Source: Paenibacillus segetis
GTDB lineage: Bacteria > Bacillota > Bacilli > Paenibacillales > Paenibacillaceae
Direction of reading: 5' to 3'
Length of the DNA: 64,000 bases
Assembly (NCBI RefSeq): GCF_014639155.1
Contig: NZ_BMFT01000001.1
Location: 2,356,001-2,420,000, forward strand
This document shows positions 8,615 to 17,054 of the stretch, piece by piece. The notes beneath the pieces are model-generated. The model was not told the DNA's origin and ran no database searches. It saw nothing but the letters and a program-made list of their open reading frames with translations. The translations under genes were made by a program, and so were the position numbers. Position 1 is the stretch's first letter. Each line of letters starts with the position of its first letter.

Positions 8615-8976
8615 CCATTCTCCTCCTCGATCAATTGAACTACTTCTTGCACACTTAGCCCAATTTTTTTCGCTTCTTCTAATAATGGAATAATATATTC
8701 TTCACGATATTGCTTCTGCCGTTCCTTTAACAATTGCAGCTTTGCTCCATTCTTTACAAACATGCCGATGCCGCGTTGTTTATAAATAAACCCTTTATCG
8801 GCCAATTCCTGAAGGCCTCTGCGAACAGTCGCCCGGTTAATGTTATAGAAGCGCGACAATTCATTCTCAGACGGTACTTGTTCCCCCTCCTTCAGTTGTC
8901 CTTCTACAATCTCATCCATAATCATTTGGGCAATCTGCTGAAAGATCGGCTGATTTTCATCCAAAATCGTCTTCAT
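8611..8976 (-). CDS. GntR family transcriptional regulator (YtrA subfamily)
   Basis: This 121-residue protein has an N-terminal winged helix (about 10-75) with the recognition region NRATVRRGLQELADKGF, and a short C-terminal helical region as in YtrA proteins. The ATG at 8976 is preceded by AAAGGCGG. It is the first gene of an ABC operon and probably represses it through the palindrome at 9031-9046, which overlaps the promoter. The inducer is unknown. Confidence 0.9.
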   Translation of the reverse strand: MKTILDENQPIFQQIAQMIMDEIVEGQLKEGEQVPSENELSRFYNINRATVRRGLQELADKGFIYKQRGIGMFVKNGAKLQLLKERQKQYREEYIIPLLEEAKKIGLSVQEVVQLIEEENG

Positions 8977-9030
8977 CAATAACCGCCTTTCCTGAACTAA
9001 CAGTCGAAAACTTGTATGGTTGGTTACCTG

Positions 9031-9046
9031 TGTATACAACTATACA
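9031..9046. promoter_or_regulatory. Candidate GntR (YtrA-type) operator
   Basis: TGTATA-CAAC-TATACA is a perfect 6+6 palindrome. It overlaps the -10 box of the GntR operon promoter, the expected position for autorepression. Confidence 0.6.
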
Positions 9047-9067
9047 TATGATGGAACATTTTGTAAA
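9039..9067 (-). promoter_or_regulatory. SigA-type promoter of the GntR/ABC operon
   Basis: On the minus strand, TTTACA (9062-9067) and TATAGT (9039-9044) are separated by 17 bases. They lie about 60 bases upstream of the GntR start. Confidence 0.65.
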
Positions 9068-9368
9068 TAGGGTTTAATTTATATTCGTCCATTTCACGAC
9101 CCTTTGTTGCTACTTCACCTAACCATTTTACTTTCTGAAAATGCCCATTCGATGAAGCAGGTCGCAGAGATTAGACGCATCCCAGCAATCCTGTAAAACC
9201 AAGAAAGCCGACCTAAAGGTCGACTTCCTTAATTCTATCTATGAAAATACCTATGGCATGATCACTCGGTTAATCCTTGTTCAGTGGCTATACTCTATAT
9301 TAATATAAATGTATGAAAGGATTAAAATTTTTCATAATCCTTTCAATACTAACGAGAGTGGTGGTCTT
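9068..9368. other. Intergenic region without a supported gene
   Basis: This gap holds a small imperfect hairpin (about 9203-9228, core CGACCT/AGGTCG) and an AT-rich stretch before the SDR gene. A short minus-strand stretch around 9065-9165 stays open for about 45 codons, but it has no start, ribosome site or recognisable motif. Confidence 0.4.
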
Positions 9369-10139
9369 TTGACAGAGCGCAATTTTGATGGAAAAGTAAT
9401 TATCGTAGCAGGTGGTAGCACAGGTATTGGCCGAGCGACAGCAATTCAGATCGCTCAGGAAGGTGGTAAAGTAGTTGTAGTTGCACGGACTCCTGCAGAT
9501 GGTACGGAAGTAGTCGATACTATTAAAGCCGCTGGCGGTGAAGCAGTATATGTTAAAGGTGATGTGGCTGTTGAAGCTGATATCATCAATTATATTGATA
9601 AAACTATCGAAGCTTATGACCAAATTGATGGAGTCTTCCATTGCGCTGCTTATACCGGCAAGCCGCATTTATTAGCCGAATATCCTATCGAAGAATTCGA
9701 TAAAGTCATGAAGACTAATTTATATAGCCAACTGCTGGGTGCGAAATATGCTATTCCCCATCTGCGCAAAACTAGCGGCGTAATTTTGAATTGTGCATCT
9801 ATTCACGGGACCTTTGGCTTCGAGAACATGTGTGCCTACTCTGCAAGTAAGGCTGGTATTATTACACTTACTAAGTCCCTTGCTATTGAACTAGGTAAAG
9901 AAGGAATTCGGGTAAACGTATTATTACCAGGATCAACACACACACCAATGATGGATAATTTCGAAATTTCGTTAGGTGACCAAAACGCAGTTCGAGAGGC
10001 TATTGCTCAAGATAATGCGATCAAGCGTTATGCAGAGGCGCACGAAGTAGCCGAGCTTGCTTGCTTCCTTCTTAGTGAGAAAGCCTCAGCTTGCACAGGT
10101 GGCGAGTATAAAGCTGATATGGGTTATACTGCTGGATAA
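9369..10139 (+). CDS. SDR family NAD(P)-dependent oxidoreductase
   Basis: This 256-residue short-chain dehydrogenase has the nucleotide-binding motif GGSTGIG near the N-terminus, catalytic Ser in NCASIHG and YSASK (Tyr and Lys of the active site). The usual NNAG segment reads HCAAYTG. The TTG at 9369 gives the normal family length and follows GAGTGGTGG; an ATG 60 bases upstream has no ribosome site. The substrate cannot be told. It stands alone with its own terminator. Confidence 0.9.
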   Translation: MTERNFDGKVIIVAGGSTGIGRATAIQIAQEGGKVVVVARTPADGTEVVDTIKAAGGEAVYVKGDVAVEADIINYIDKTIEAYDQIDGVFHCAAYTGKPHLLAEYPIEEFDKVMKTNLYSQLLGAKYAIPHLRKTSGVILNCASIHGTFGFENMCAYSASKAGIITLTKSLAIELGKEGIRVNVLLPGSTHTPMMDNFEISLGDQNAVREAIAQDNAIKRYAEAHEVAELACFLLSEKASACTGGEYKADMGYTAG

Positions 10140-10156
10140 AATAAGGACAACATGTA

Positions 10157-10192
10157 AGAGACTAACTCACACTGTGATTAGCCTCTTTTTTT
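10157..10192 (+). terminator. Rho-independent terminator of the SDR gene
   Basis: The stem joins AGAG.CTAA.TCAC to GTGA.TTAG.CTCT with small bulges. Seven Ts follow, shortly after the SDR stop. Confidence 0.75.
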
Positions 10193-10196
10193 ATAC

Positions 10197-10325
10197 CTAA
10201 AGTATAAAAGCTCCGAATACGAAGCTGCACACATTTCCGATTTGACCCGTCGTTCCCATAAGGCCGTAGATCTCCTTCTTGTTGTTTCCGTTCGGATCGT
10301 CATTCCGAATTTTGACCGAGCTAGT
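10197..10325 (-). pseudogene. Fragment of an extracellular solute-binding protein (LplA-like)
   Basis: The minus strand reads a 42-codon open stretch containing NDDPNGNNKKEIYGLMGTTG and ending CSFVFGAFIL before TAG. DPNGNGKKDxYGLxG followed by a VFGAFG-like segment is characteristic of the middle of LplA-type sugar-binding lipoproteins. There is no start codon, signal peptide or remaining length (intact proteins have about 500 residues), and a TGA closes the frame upstream. I read it as a decayed remnant. Confidence 0.5.
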
Positions 10326-10398
10326 TCAAGGCGCTCGGTACCATGAATAATTTACCTTCTTTAACAAACACTACGGAATAAAAGGAGGCTGATGGTTC

Positions 10399-11073
10399 AT
10401 GTGTCAACGTTTTTCAATGGCGGCCGAACTTCCAGAAGTTAAGGAGCATTTTGAAATTAGCCGTGTGATGTACTACTATAAAGACCGCTATAACATTAGC
10501 CCCACGCAGGAAATGCCAGTCGTGTTACAGCAGGATGGAGAGCGAATTCTGGATGAGTTCCGCTGGGGATTCGTTCCTTATTGGGGAAAAGACGCGATCA
10601 ATGCGGATCTCCGAAATGTGCATCAGAATCCAACCTACCCCAAAATGGTGGACAAGCAGCGCTGCATTATCCCGTGCAATGGATTTTACTATTGGAAAAA
10701 AGAAGGAAAGAAGACTTATCCAGTTCGGGTAGTTATGAAAAACCGCAGTATATTCGGAGTAGCAGGGCTATACGAAATTTGGCGTGATGCGCGTTGGGAA
10801 CCTCTCCGTACCTGCACCCTGGTCATGACAGAAGCTAACCCACTAATTAGTGAATTTGAGAGTCGGATGCCGGCGATTTTGTCCCCGCAGGATATGAACC
10901 GTTGGCTTGATGAGGAGACAAATGACCTGGAAGCGCTGAACCCGATTCTGCGGCCTTATTCTGCAGAAGAAATGGAGGTTTACGCGGTCACTCCAATGAT
11001 TGAAAACAATAGGCACGACTCAGTTGAATGTATTCGGGAAATGGATCTGAAAACGTCCTGGGTAAAGCCCTGA
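10399..11073 (+). CDS. SRAP (SOS response-associated peptidase) family protein, divergent
   Basis: This 224-residue protein has the SRAP fold layout: Met-Cys at the N-terminus (Cys2, exposed after Met removal), a WGFVPYWG segment, IIPCNGFYYW and SRMPAIL. Canonical family members (YedK/HMCES) crosslink to abasic sites in single-stranded DNA through Cys2. Their active site uses the Asn of an NARxE motif, a Glu in GFYEW and a His in HxRMP. Here NARxE reads NADLR, GFYEW reads GFYYW (Tyr98) and HxRMP reads ESRMP (Glu154). Cys2 and Asn68 remain. It may therefore be a divergent or non-catalytic paralogue. It stands alone, preceded by AAAGGAGG. Confidence 0.88.
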   Translation: MCQRFSMAAELPEVKEHFEISRVMYYYKDRYNISPTQEMPVVLQQDGERILDEFRWGFVPYWGKDAINADLRNVHQNPTYPKMVDKQRCIIPCNGFYYWKKEGKKTYPVRVVMKNRSIFGVAGLYEIWRDARWEPLRTCTLVMTEANPLISEFESRMPAILSPQDMNRWLDEETNDLEALNPILRPYSAEEMEVYAVTPMIENNRHDSVECIREMDLKTSWVKP

Positions 11074-11150
11074 AATAATAGCAGAATTGTATTTGAACAT
11101 CCTAAAAAATGGAAGCAGCGAGCGGCACTAGCGTTTAAAACATTATAAGA

Positions 11151-11168
11151 GCGGCCATTGAGGGCCGC
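11151..11168 (+). terminator. GC-rich hairpin after the SRAP gene
   Basis: GCGGCC and GGCCGC pair perfectly around six bases. The following stretch is only moderately T-rich (CCTTGTTCTTGTTC), so termination may be weak. Confidence 0.45.
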
Positions 11169-11216
11169 CCTTGTTCTTGTTCTTATTTAGAATCGACCAG
11201 CCTATCATATGATGAA

Positions 11217-11430
11217 TCATACGTCCACTTCAGTCCACGGTGAAAGTGGCGTTTTTTGATACTCATTGAAGGTTTCCGGGAGGGTTACCTCTAGCTTTTC
11301 CCATGACTGCCCGCTATCGCTGCTTCATCGAGTATTTACCTCCTGTAAAATTCGTTGACATAGCTAAATCCCGTATAGCCTTATTTTGTACGAATGATAT
11401 GAAGGTGACTTTTTCCAAAAAGGAACTTGA
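11217..11430 (-). pseudogene. Decayed 3' end of an Asp-box (BNR) repeat protein
   Basis: Reading the minus strand, one frame gives VQNKAIRDLAMSTNFTGGKY. The adjacent frame then gives SSDSGQSWEKLEV and continues to a TGA with TPLSPWTEVDV at the end. SxDxGxxW is the Asp-box signature of BNR/sialidase-like and Ycf48-like beta-propellers. A frameshift is needed to join the halves and no start codon is present. I therefore read a degraded gene end, between the SRAP and OsmC genes. Confidence 0.42.
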
Positions 11431-11442
11431 AATATCAATTCA

Positions 11443-11901
11443 TCATCCCCCGTTAACCCCTACTGTTACAACAATAGGCTGCGTCTCAATTAAGACATTA
11501 CCTGCTACTGCTCTGGAGATCATACAGGACTGTTCTGCCATATGTGCCAGCCGCTCAGCTTTCGCCAGTTCGGCTTCTGTTGCATCACCTTTAAGCACGA
11601 TCCGTGGTTTGTGCATGATCCGTTCGTACGTAAATACGTTATTCGTTACATCTACAGTCGCTTCAGACTCCAATGTCAGTTCCTGTGGTGTAATATCCGA
11701 ACGTTCCAACATCGCTGCCAGAGTAATCAGATAGCAGGTCGACGCTGCTCCTAGGAGCATTTCGTCAGGGTTAGTACCTGTTCCCGGCCCCCCCATCTCC
11801 TGCGGAATCGAAATGATCGTTTTCAACCCGCCTGCATCAATATGTCCTTCACTGTTACGTCCACCATTCCATACTGCTTTCAAATGAAAAGGATGTTTCA
11901 T
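11443..11901 (-). CDS. OsmC family protein
   Basis: This roughly 152-residue protein has the OsmC fold layout: an N-terminal beta region, GTNPDEMLLGAASTCY carrying the first active-site Cys, and EQSCMISRAV carrying the second. The two cysteines are those used by Ohr/OsmC peroxidases to reduce organic hydroperoxides. It resembles the smaller SACOL1771-like subfamily rather than Ohr. The ATG at 11901 has AAAGGA at 9 bases; an ATG three codons earlier lies too close to that site. It is a single gene. Confidence 0.88.
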   Translation of the reverse strand: MKHPFHLKAVWNGGRNSEGHIDAGGLKTIISIPQEMGGPGTGTNPDEMLLGAASTCYLITLAAMLERSDITPQELTLESEATVDVTNNVFTYERIMHKPRIVLKGDATEAELAKAERLAHMAEQSCMISRAVAGNVLIETQPIVVTVGVNGG

Positions 11902-12026
11902 CTCACTCATTCCTTTCGGTATTGTTATATAAATGTATATTGAAAAAGAAAACAAAATTTCAGCCAGTAAATGTATAATAATATTAACGCTCATTCACAG
12001 ACAAGAGTTGCAAGATAGAATTAAGA

Positions 12027-12070
12027 ATAAAAAACAAGCCATCCCTGCGCAAGATCTACGGGGATGGCTT
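12027..12070 (-). terminator. Terminator of the GH5/sugar ABC operon
   Basis: The arms AAGCCATCCC (12036-12045) and GGGATGGCTT (12061-12070) pair perfectly, and a T run follows on the minus strand. The hairpin and the flank up to the gene end resemble the region at 20055-20175. Confidence 0.8.
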
Positions 12071-12148
12071 ATTCGTTTATACTTAGCATTCTCCTCTGCT
12101 TCATTTCTTTATTGCGCTTCTTCGTTCCGCTCAAAGCGCCGCAATCTG

Positions 12149-13774
12149 CTAACGCAAAGCCAACCAATCCATGCGAATTGTACCAGAGGCGACTTTTAGT
12201 TGAACTTGGTGTAACCCCTGCGACAAGGAAAGTTTATTGCTCAGTGGATATGTTCTCCACTCATCACCTTGAAGTACAATCGAATCCACTTGTTCATCAT
12301 CTATGATGATAGTTAGGCAAGCGTCTTCACCTACAGCAGACATTTTCACATCCATGGCGTAGGAACTGTATTCTTGAGAGGACCGCACATTGATTTCGTA
12401 TTTAAACCAATCACCCGAAGAAGCTTGCAGGCAAAGACGTTCATCATCGGACCAAGATTGTCCTTGTCCATGCTCGAAGTTAGGTGTTGTTCTCGTACTA
12501 TCGATGAATCGGATATCGGTTCGATCCTGTACTCGGAAGTCAACATTCTGCTCTGCTTTGTTAGCTAACCTATAACTTATACCTTCTTTACGATATCCAT
12601 AGAATATAGCAGGTATTTGTAATGATGGTCTACGAAATAGGGAATTCACCACTTCTGGGTGATAATCACAATTCTCTAACCGCATATTCTCTAGATACGA
12701 TAACAATATCTTTCCAGCTGTCTCTGGATCAGGCTTATTTCCACCTTGCAGATAATCGATAAATAACTGCCATCCTTCTGGTTGTCTAATAGAACAAGGT
12801 GAATTGCTTGTATCCATCTTCTTCCATGTCCAGAAATTCCATGAGATCGATAGATCTTCATATAGGCTAAAGGCACCTACGTACCATTCGATATTGTTCT
12901 CTCCACCCTCTCCCATGAAGATAGGAACATTCCATTCATCACGTTTATCCAAAAATTTCTGAATACTCTCCTGATCTGGGTTATTCCAATATTTGTGGAA
13001 TTGGAGCATCAAATTATCATCGAACTTATCCTCAAAAATAGTCCAATCCGTGGCCCAATGAACCCCTTCCAGAATAATCATATGCTTCTTGTCGATCTCA
13101 CGAATGGCTTCTGTAATCTCCTTGTATAATGGCATTACCTGATCATTGTACTTATTAAACCACTCCGGTAATGGCTCATTGAGCAGGTCGTATCCAGCTA
13201 TGATCCATTCATCTTTGTATCTTCTCGCTAAGGCCGCCCAAATTTCGATAGTAGCCTTTCGATGACTCTCTTCCATAAATAACTCAGGTTGATCATGCTC
13301 CGAATCATCAATATTGGTTCCCGTCTGTCCACCAGGTGCTCCATGGAGATCCAGAATCACGTAAAGTTTATAGGTTTTACACCAGTCAATCATACGATCA
13401 AGAATTTGAAAATGGTGTTCTTTAAAGCGAACCGGATAATCTTCTTCAATTAGAAATCTGGCATTGATCGGTAAACGTACTGAATTGAAGCCTTCTTCTG
13501 CTATACGCCGTATGTCCGCTTCTGAGCTGTGATAATCATAATAAGTTTCCCAGAATTGCTCTGCTTTTTCTTGCCCAATTACTTCTTCAATCATTTTCTC
13601 CATTCGACGAGGACGATCGCCTTGTTCCGGAAATTTCCACATGTATCCTTCAGGCAACAACCAGCTTCCGAGCCCTACACCACGCAGCAAAAATGGTTTT
13701 CCCTCACCATTCAAAATTTGTTGTCCCTCGGCTTTGACAAAGCCTGTCACTTCATTGCTTTGATGTATGTTCAT
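12149..13774 (-). CDS. Cytoplasmic GH5-type glycoside hydrolase with C-terminal CBM-like domain
   Basis: This 541-residue protein has a TIM-barrel GH5 domain (about 20-370) with the acid/base Glu200 in LLNEPLPEW and the nucleophile Glu289 in FMGEGG. The overall pattern (RGVGLGSW near the start, LDLHGAPGGQ) is like exo-beta-1,3-glucanases. Residues about 420-541 look like a beta-sandwich CBM6/35-type domain. There is no signal peptide, so it should act inside the cell on oligosaccharides brought in by the ABC importer encoded just upstream. It is the last gene of the operon. The exact linkage specificity is inference. Confidence 0.87.
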   Translation of the reverse strand: MNIHQSNEVTGFVKAEGQQILNGEGKPFLLRGVGLGSWLLPEGYMWKFPEQGDRPRRMEKMIEEVIGQEKAEQFWETYYDYHSSEADIRRIAEEGFNSVRLPINARFLIEEDYPVRFKEHHFQILDRMIDWCKTYKLYVILDLHGAPGGQTGTNIDDSEHDQPELFMEESHRKATIEIWAALARRYKDEWIIAGYDLLNEPLPEWFNKYNDQVMPLYKEITEAIREIDKKHMIILEGVHWATDWTIFEDKFDDNLMLQFHKYWNNPDQESIQKFLDKRDEWNVPIFMGEGGENNIEWYVGAFSLYEDLSISWNFWTWKKMDTSNSPCSIRQPEGWQLFIDYLQGGNKPDPETAGKILLSYLENMRLENCDYHPEVVNSLFRRPSLQIPAIFYGYRKEGISYRLANKAEQNVDFRVQDRTDIRFIDSTRTTPNFEHGQGQSWSDDERLCLQASSGDWFKYEINVRSSQEYSSYAMDVKMSAVGEDACLTIIIDDEQVDSIVLQGDEWRTYPLSNKLSLSQGLHQVQLKVASGTIRMDWLALR

Positions 13775-13801
13775 TACTTTCTCTCCATCTTCAAGAATTA
13801 T

Positions 13802-14695
13802 TTATCCTTTTACGGCACCGTCAACGACACCGTTCAGAATATATTTCTGTAGTAATAAATACAAAATAATGACTGGCAACATGGCTAAGATCAGTGATGC
13901 TAAAATTGCTGACCAATCATTGTTACCATATTGGCCAAAGAGCATATTTGTTGATAACAATAACGTATAGTGATCCGAGTCGGTCAACATTAGCAACGGC
14001 AGAAGAAAATCATTCCACATCCACAGTGCATTCAATATCGCAATGGTCGCAGTAATAGGAAGTAGCAACGGAAAAATAATTTTAAAGAACAGTCGCACTT
14101 CTCCACAGCCGTCTATGACAGCCGCTTCGTCCAATTCTCGCGGAACTGATTTCACGAATCCGTGATAGAGAAAAATGGCCATCGATACGCCTAGACCAAT
14201 ATAGATCAGTCCAAGGCCAATTGTAGAACCTTGCAAAGATAACACTTTAGCGATTTTGTTTAAGGTGATCATGACAGAGTGAAAAGGAACTAACATGGAC
14301 ATTACAAATAGCGAGAATAATACACTACTTAATTTTCCAGACGTACGAGACAATTTATATCCTGCCATCGAGGCGAAGATAATAATGCCAGCTAAACCAA
14401 CGATAACTACGACACCCGTATTCCAAAGACTCTGCAGAAAGTTGATTTTATTAAAAGCATCTCTGTAATTGCTAAATTGAAATGTCTTAGGCCAAGCAAG
14501 AATGTTATTCAGCATTTCTCCTTCTGTCTTTAAGGAATTCAACAGCCCCATATAGATGGGGAATAATGTGAATGCTGCTGCAACTACAAGAAAGATAAAT
14601 GTAAGGATCGAACCGAATTTCACTTTCCTTAGATAATGACTTGATTCCGGTGAACCTAGTGAAGCAGAATTGGCATTCGCCCGAATGGTACTCAT
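13802..14695 (-). CDS. Carbohydrate ABC transporter permease (MalG-like)
   Basis: This 297-residue inner-membrane subunit has about six helices and the EAA loop ELDEAAVIDGCGEVRLFF, which contacts the ATPase. The start overlaps the partner permease gene by 4 bases. With the genes at 14692-15576 and 15633-16931 it forms a sugar importer. No ATPase is encoded here, so a shared MsmX-like ATPase elsewhere is expected. Confidence 0.93.
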   Translation of the reverse strand: MSTIRANANSASLGSPESSHYLRKVKFGSILTFIFLVVAAAFTLFPIYMGLLNSLKTEGEMLNNILAWPKTFQFSNYRDAFNKINFLQSLWNTGVVVIVGLAGIIIFASMAGYKLSRTSGKLSSVLFSLFVMSMLVPFHSVMITLNKIAKVLSLQGSTIGLGLIYIGLGVSMAIFLYHGFVKSVPRELDEAAVIDGCGEVRLFFKIIFPLLLPITATIAILNALWMWNDFLLPLLMLTDSDHYTLLLSTNMLFGQYGNNDWSAILASLILAMLPVIILYLLLQKYILNGVVDGAVKG

Positions 14696-15576
14696 GCTTC
14701 CACCTCTCTTTTCTTCATAATCCGCAATTGTATCATGGTAATGATGAATACAACGAGGAAGAGAATCATCGCTTTCGCACTCGCGTAACCATAACGGCTA
14801 GTCATCGAAAATGCTTCTTCGTAAATATTTAATGCTATGACTTGTGTTGCTCGACCTGGACCTCCGCCAGTTAGAGAGAATACGGCGTCAAATACTTTGA
14901 ATGAATTATTCAAAGTTACAAATAGACCAATCGTCAACGCAGGAAAAATCATCGGTAATGTAACATTTTTAAAAACTTGAACCCCACTAGCTCCATCAAT
15001 CTCAGCTGCTTCTTTCAATGTTTTGGGTACGCCTTGTAATGCAGCGATGTATATAACCATTAAGTACCCTACACCACCCCAAAGGGAGACTATTAATATC
15101 GAAAAGAATGAGTAAGCGGGATCTCCGATCCAAGATTGATCAATAAAGGTAAGGAAGGTGTGTTCCGCTATATAAGGAAGTACCTTCGTGAATATAAACA
15201 TCCACATAAAACCACCGATAATCATGGAGATCATATTTGGCATGAAAAAGATCGTTCGAAACCACACTTTACTTCTGCCCTTTGATTCTATAAACACAGC
15301 TAATAATATAGCGAGAGCATTCTGCAAAATAACCATGAATATCACAAATTTTAAAGTGAACCATAATGAATCCCAAAAAACAGGATCTTGCTTAAAAACT
15401 TCCACGTAATTGGCCAGTCCAACAAAACTGTAATTCGGATTTAATCCATTCCAATCTGTTAAGCTATACCATACGCCCCCGAATGCGGGGGCGAGGAAGA
15501 ATACAACATAACAAAGTAATGCAGGAAATACGAAGGCCAACAACGAAATGATTTTTTTACGTCCTTGATGTATCAT
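14692..15576 (-). CDS. Carbohydrate ABC transporter permease (MalF/UgpA-like)
   Basis: This 294-residue membrane protein has about six helices and the EAA loop TLKEAAEIDGASGVQVF. It pairs with the MalG-like permease downstream and the binding lipoprotein upstream. The start has GGGAGTG about 10 bases upstream. Confidence 0.93.
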   Translation of the reverse strand: MIHQGRKKIISLLAFVFPALLCYVVFFLAPAFGGVWYSLTDWNGLNPNYSFVGLANYVEVFKQDPVFWDSLWFTLKFVIFMVILQNALAILLAVFIESKGRSKVWFRTIFFMPNMISMIIGGFMWMFIFTKVLPYIAEHTFLTFIDQSWIGDPAYSFFSILIVSLWGGVGYLMVIYIAALQGVPKTLKEAAEIDGASGVQVFKNVTLPMIFPALTIGLFVTLNNSFKVFDAVFSLTGGGPGRATQVIALNIYEEAFSMTSRYGYASAKAMILFLVVFIITMIQLRIMKKREVEA

Positions 15577-15632
15577 CGTCGTATGTCACTCCCATTAAAC
15601 TGATTTCGGAACTACAACTATTTCGAATTGAA

Positions 15633-16931
15633 TTATTTGCTGTTCTGAACACCAGCGGCCCATGCTTTATCGAGCGCCTTAATGATCTCCTCTTTGGTCA
15701 CACTTTTAGCAAAATAACTTTGTAATTGTTTAGCAGTTTCATCCGTCACGCCATTAGGTAGAGACAAATCTTGATAGGCCTTTCCTTTCGATACATATAC
15801 GGATGCTTCATCAACCCATGGAAATGTCTTGTAATTGTGAACAGTGGATACAGGATTAAATTTAAGTTCTTCAAATAAAGCAGACGACTCTTTCTCATCA
15901 AGGATGAAATTTAACAATTCTAGGGCTACCTCTTTGTTCTTACTTGTTGGTGACACAGCCAGTGATGTCGATGTAGAGAGATTAATCATTGTACCGTCTG
16001 GATTATTACTTACAGGAAGTGGAGCAACCCCAATTTCCATATCCGGATTAACTTTTAGCAATGTTTCTGCCTGCCATGAGCCCTGTACCCACATCGCAGA
16101 TTTTCCGTTTGCGAAGTCTGCTGAGCCTGTAGCTCCACTTACTTCAAAAGGCTTATCCGTACCGTTCTCCATAATTAAATCAATAATATTAAATACATCT
16201 TCTACATCCTTATACGATGCAGTACCCGCATTCATTTGTTCAATCCAATCTGGATGTTCTGAATTCACAATTCCCCCCAGCGACAGTGCCATCATTAACT
16301 GTGGAATCCAAGATTCCTGGAATGCGAGTTCAAATGGTTTAATCCCTTTAGCATTCAGCTTCTCTACAACCGCTTTCATTTCATCCAATGTTTGTGGTGG
16401 AGTTAACCCTAATTCAGTGAACATCTGTTTATTGTATAAATATCCCCATGATAAGCTTTCTAGTGGAAGTGCTACGACCTTCCCGTCGTATATGACGGTG
16501 TTCTTAACGCTCTCATACAGCCCACCAACGAATGGTTGATCTGACAAATCAGATAAATAACCAGCTTTGTAATAAGTAGGGATATCAGCAATCGCATGTA
16601 AGGTAAATAAATCTGGTGCATCATTAGATGACAACCGTGTCTGCAAGATTTGCTTCGCCTGATCCGAGTTAGGCATCTCAAGCTTGATCGATACATCAAT
16701 ATTTTGTTCAGCAAGCATTTTCGCTTTGAATTTTTCGAAGTAAGCATCAAACTGATCTTTAAATCTTGGGAAACTCATAAATACCTTTAATTCTACTTTT
16801 TTCGGTTTTTCGTTGGTTATACTACTGTTGGTGTTGTTAACACTATTCGCCGTATTGGATTTAGACCCACAACCAGCCAATACAGTCATGACTAATGCAG
16901 TGATAAGTGTCAATTTCAGCATTTTCTTCAT
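15633..16931 (-). CDS. Extracellular sugar-binding lipoprotein of the ABC importer
   Basis: This 432-residue lipoprotein has a signal sequence and lipobox (VLAGC), a low-complexity Ser/Asn linker, and a bacterial extracellular solute-binding (type 1) domain with DAPDLFTLH and SAMWVQGSW. The ATG at 16931 follows AAGGGAGG. It captures a sugar, probably a beta-glucan oligosaccharide judging by the GH5 gene in the operon, for the two permeases. Confidence 0.92.
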   Translation of the reverse strand: MKKMLKLTLITALVMTVLAGCGSKSNTANSVNNTNSSITNEKPKKVELKVFMSFPRFKDQFDAYFEKFKAKMLAEQNIDVSIKLEMPNSDQAKQILQTRLSSNDAPDLFTLHAIADIPTYYKAGYLSDLSDQPFVGGLYESVKNTVIYDGKVVALPLESLSWGYLYNKQMFTELGLTPPQTLDEMKAVVEKLNAKGIKPFELAFQESWIPQLMMALSLGGIVNSEHPDWIEQMNAGTASYKDVEDVFNIIDLIMENGTDKPFEVSGATGSADFANGKSAMWVQGSWQAETLLKVNPDMEIGVAPLPVSNNPDGTMINLSTSTSLAVSPTSKNKEVALELLNFILDEKESSALFEELKFNPVSTVHNYKTFPWVDEASVYVSKGKAYQDLSLPNGVTDETAKQLQSYFAKSVTKEEIIKALDKAWAAGVQNSK

Positions 16932-16965
16932 GTTGTAACCTCCCTTAATATTTAACTTCACGCTA

Positions 16966-16994
16966 AGTATAAAGAAGATGGCCCTTAACATCTT
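16966..16994 (-). promoter_or_regulatory. Candidate activator-dependent promoter of the sugar importer
   Basis: The minus strand has a good -10 (TATACT, 16966-16971) but no -35. A 6+6 inverted repeat (AAGATG, 8 bases, CATCTT; 16975-16994) covers the -35 position. That is where a response regulator such as the one encoded at 17055-18158 could bind. Confidence 0.4.
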
Positions 16995-17054
16995 TTGAAT
17001 ATATTAGCTTCTCCTATTGGACAATATTGAGATGCGAACGATACCTGAGATCCA

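Noticed and set aside
9065-9165. Possible gene remnant on the minus strand upstream of the GntR operon
   Set aside because: An open frame of about 45 codons reads plausibly but has no start, no ribosome site and no motif I can name.
11303-11734. 143-codon plus-strand open frame
   Set aside because: It is antisense to the OsmC gene and the Asp-box remnant, without a ribosome site.
15844-16539. 231-codon plus-strand open frame
   Set aside because: It lies fully antisense to the sugar-binding lipoprotein gene, has no ribosome site, and its translation shows no recognisable fold.
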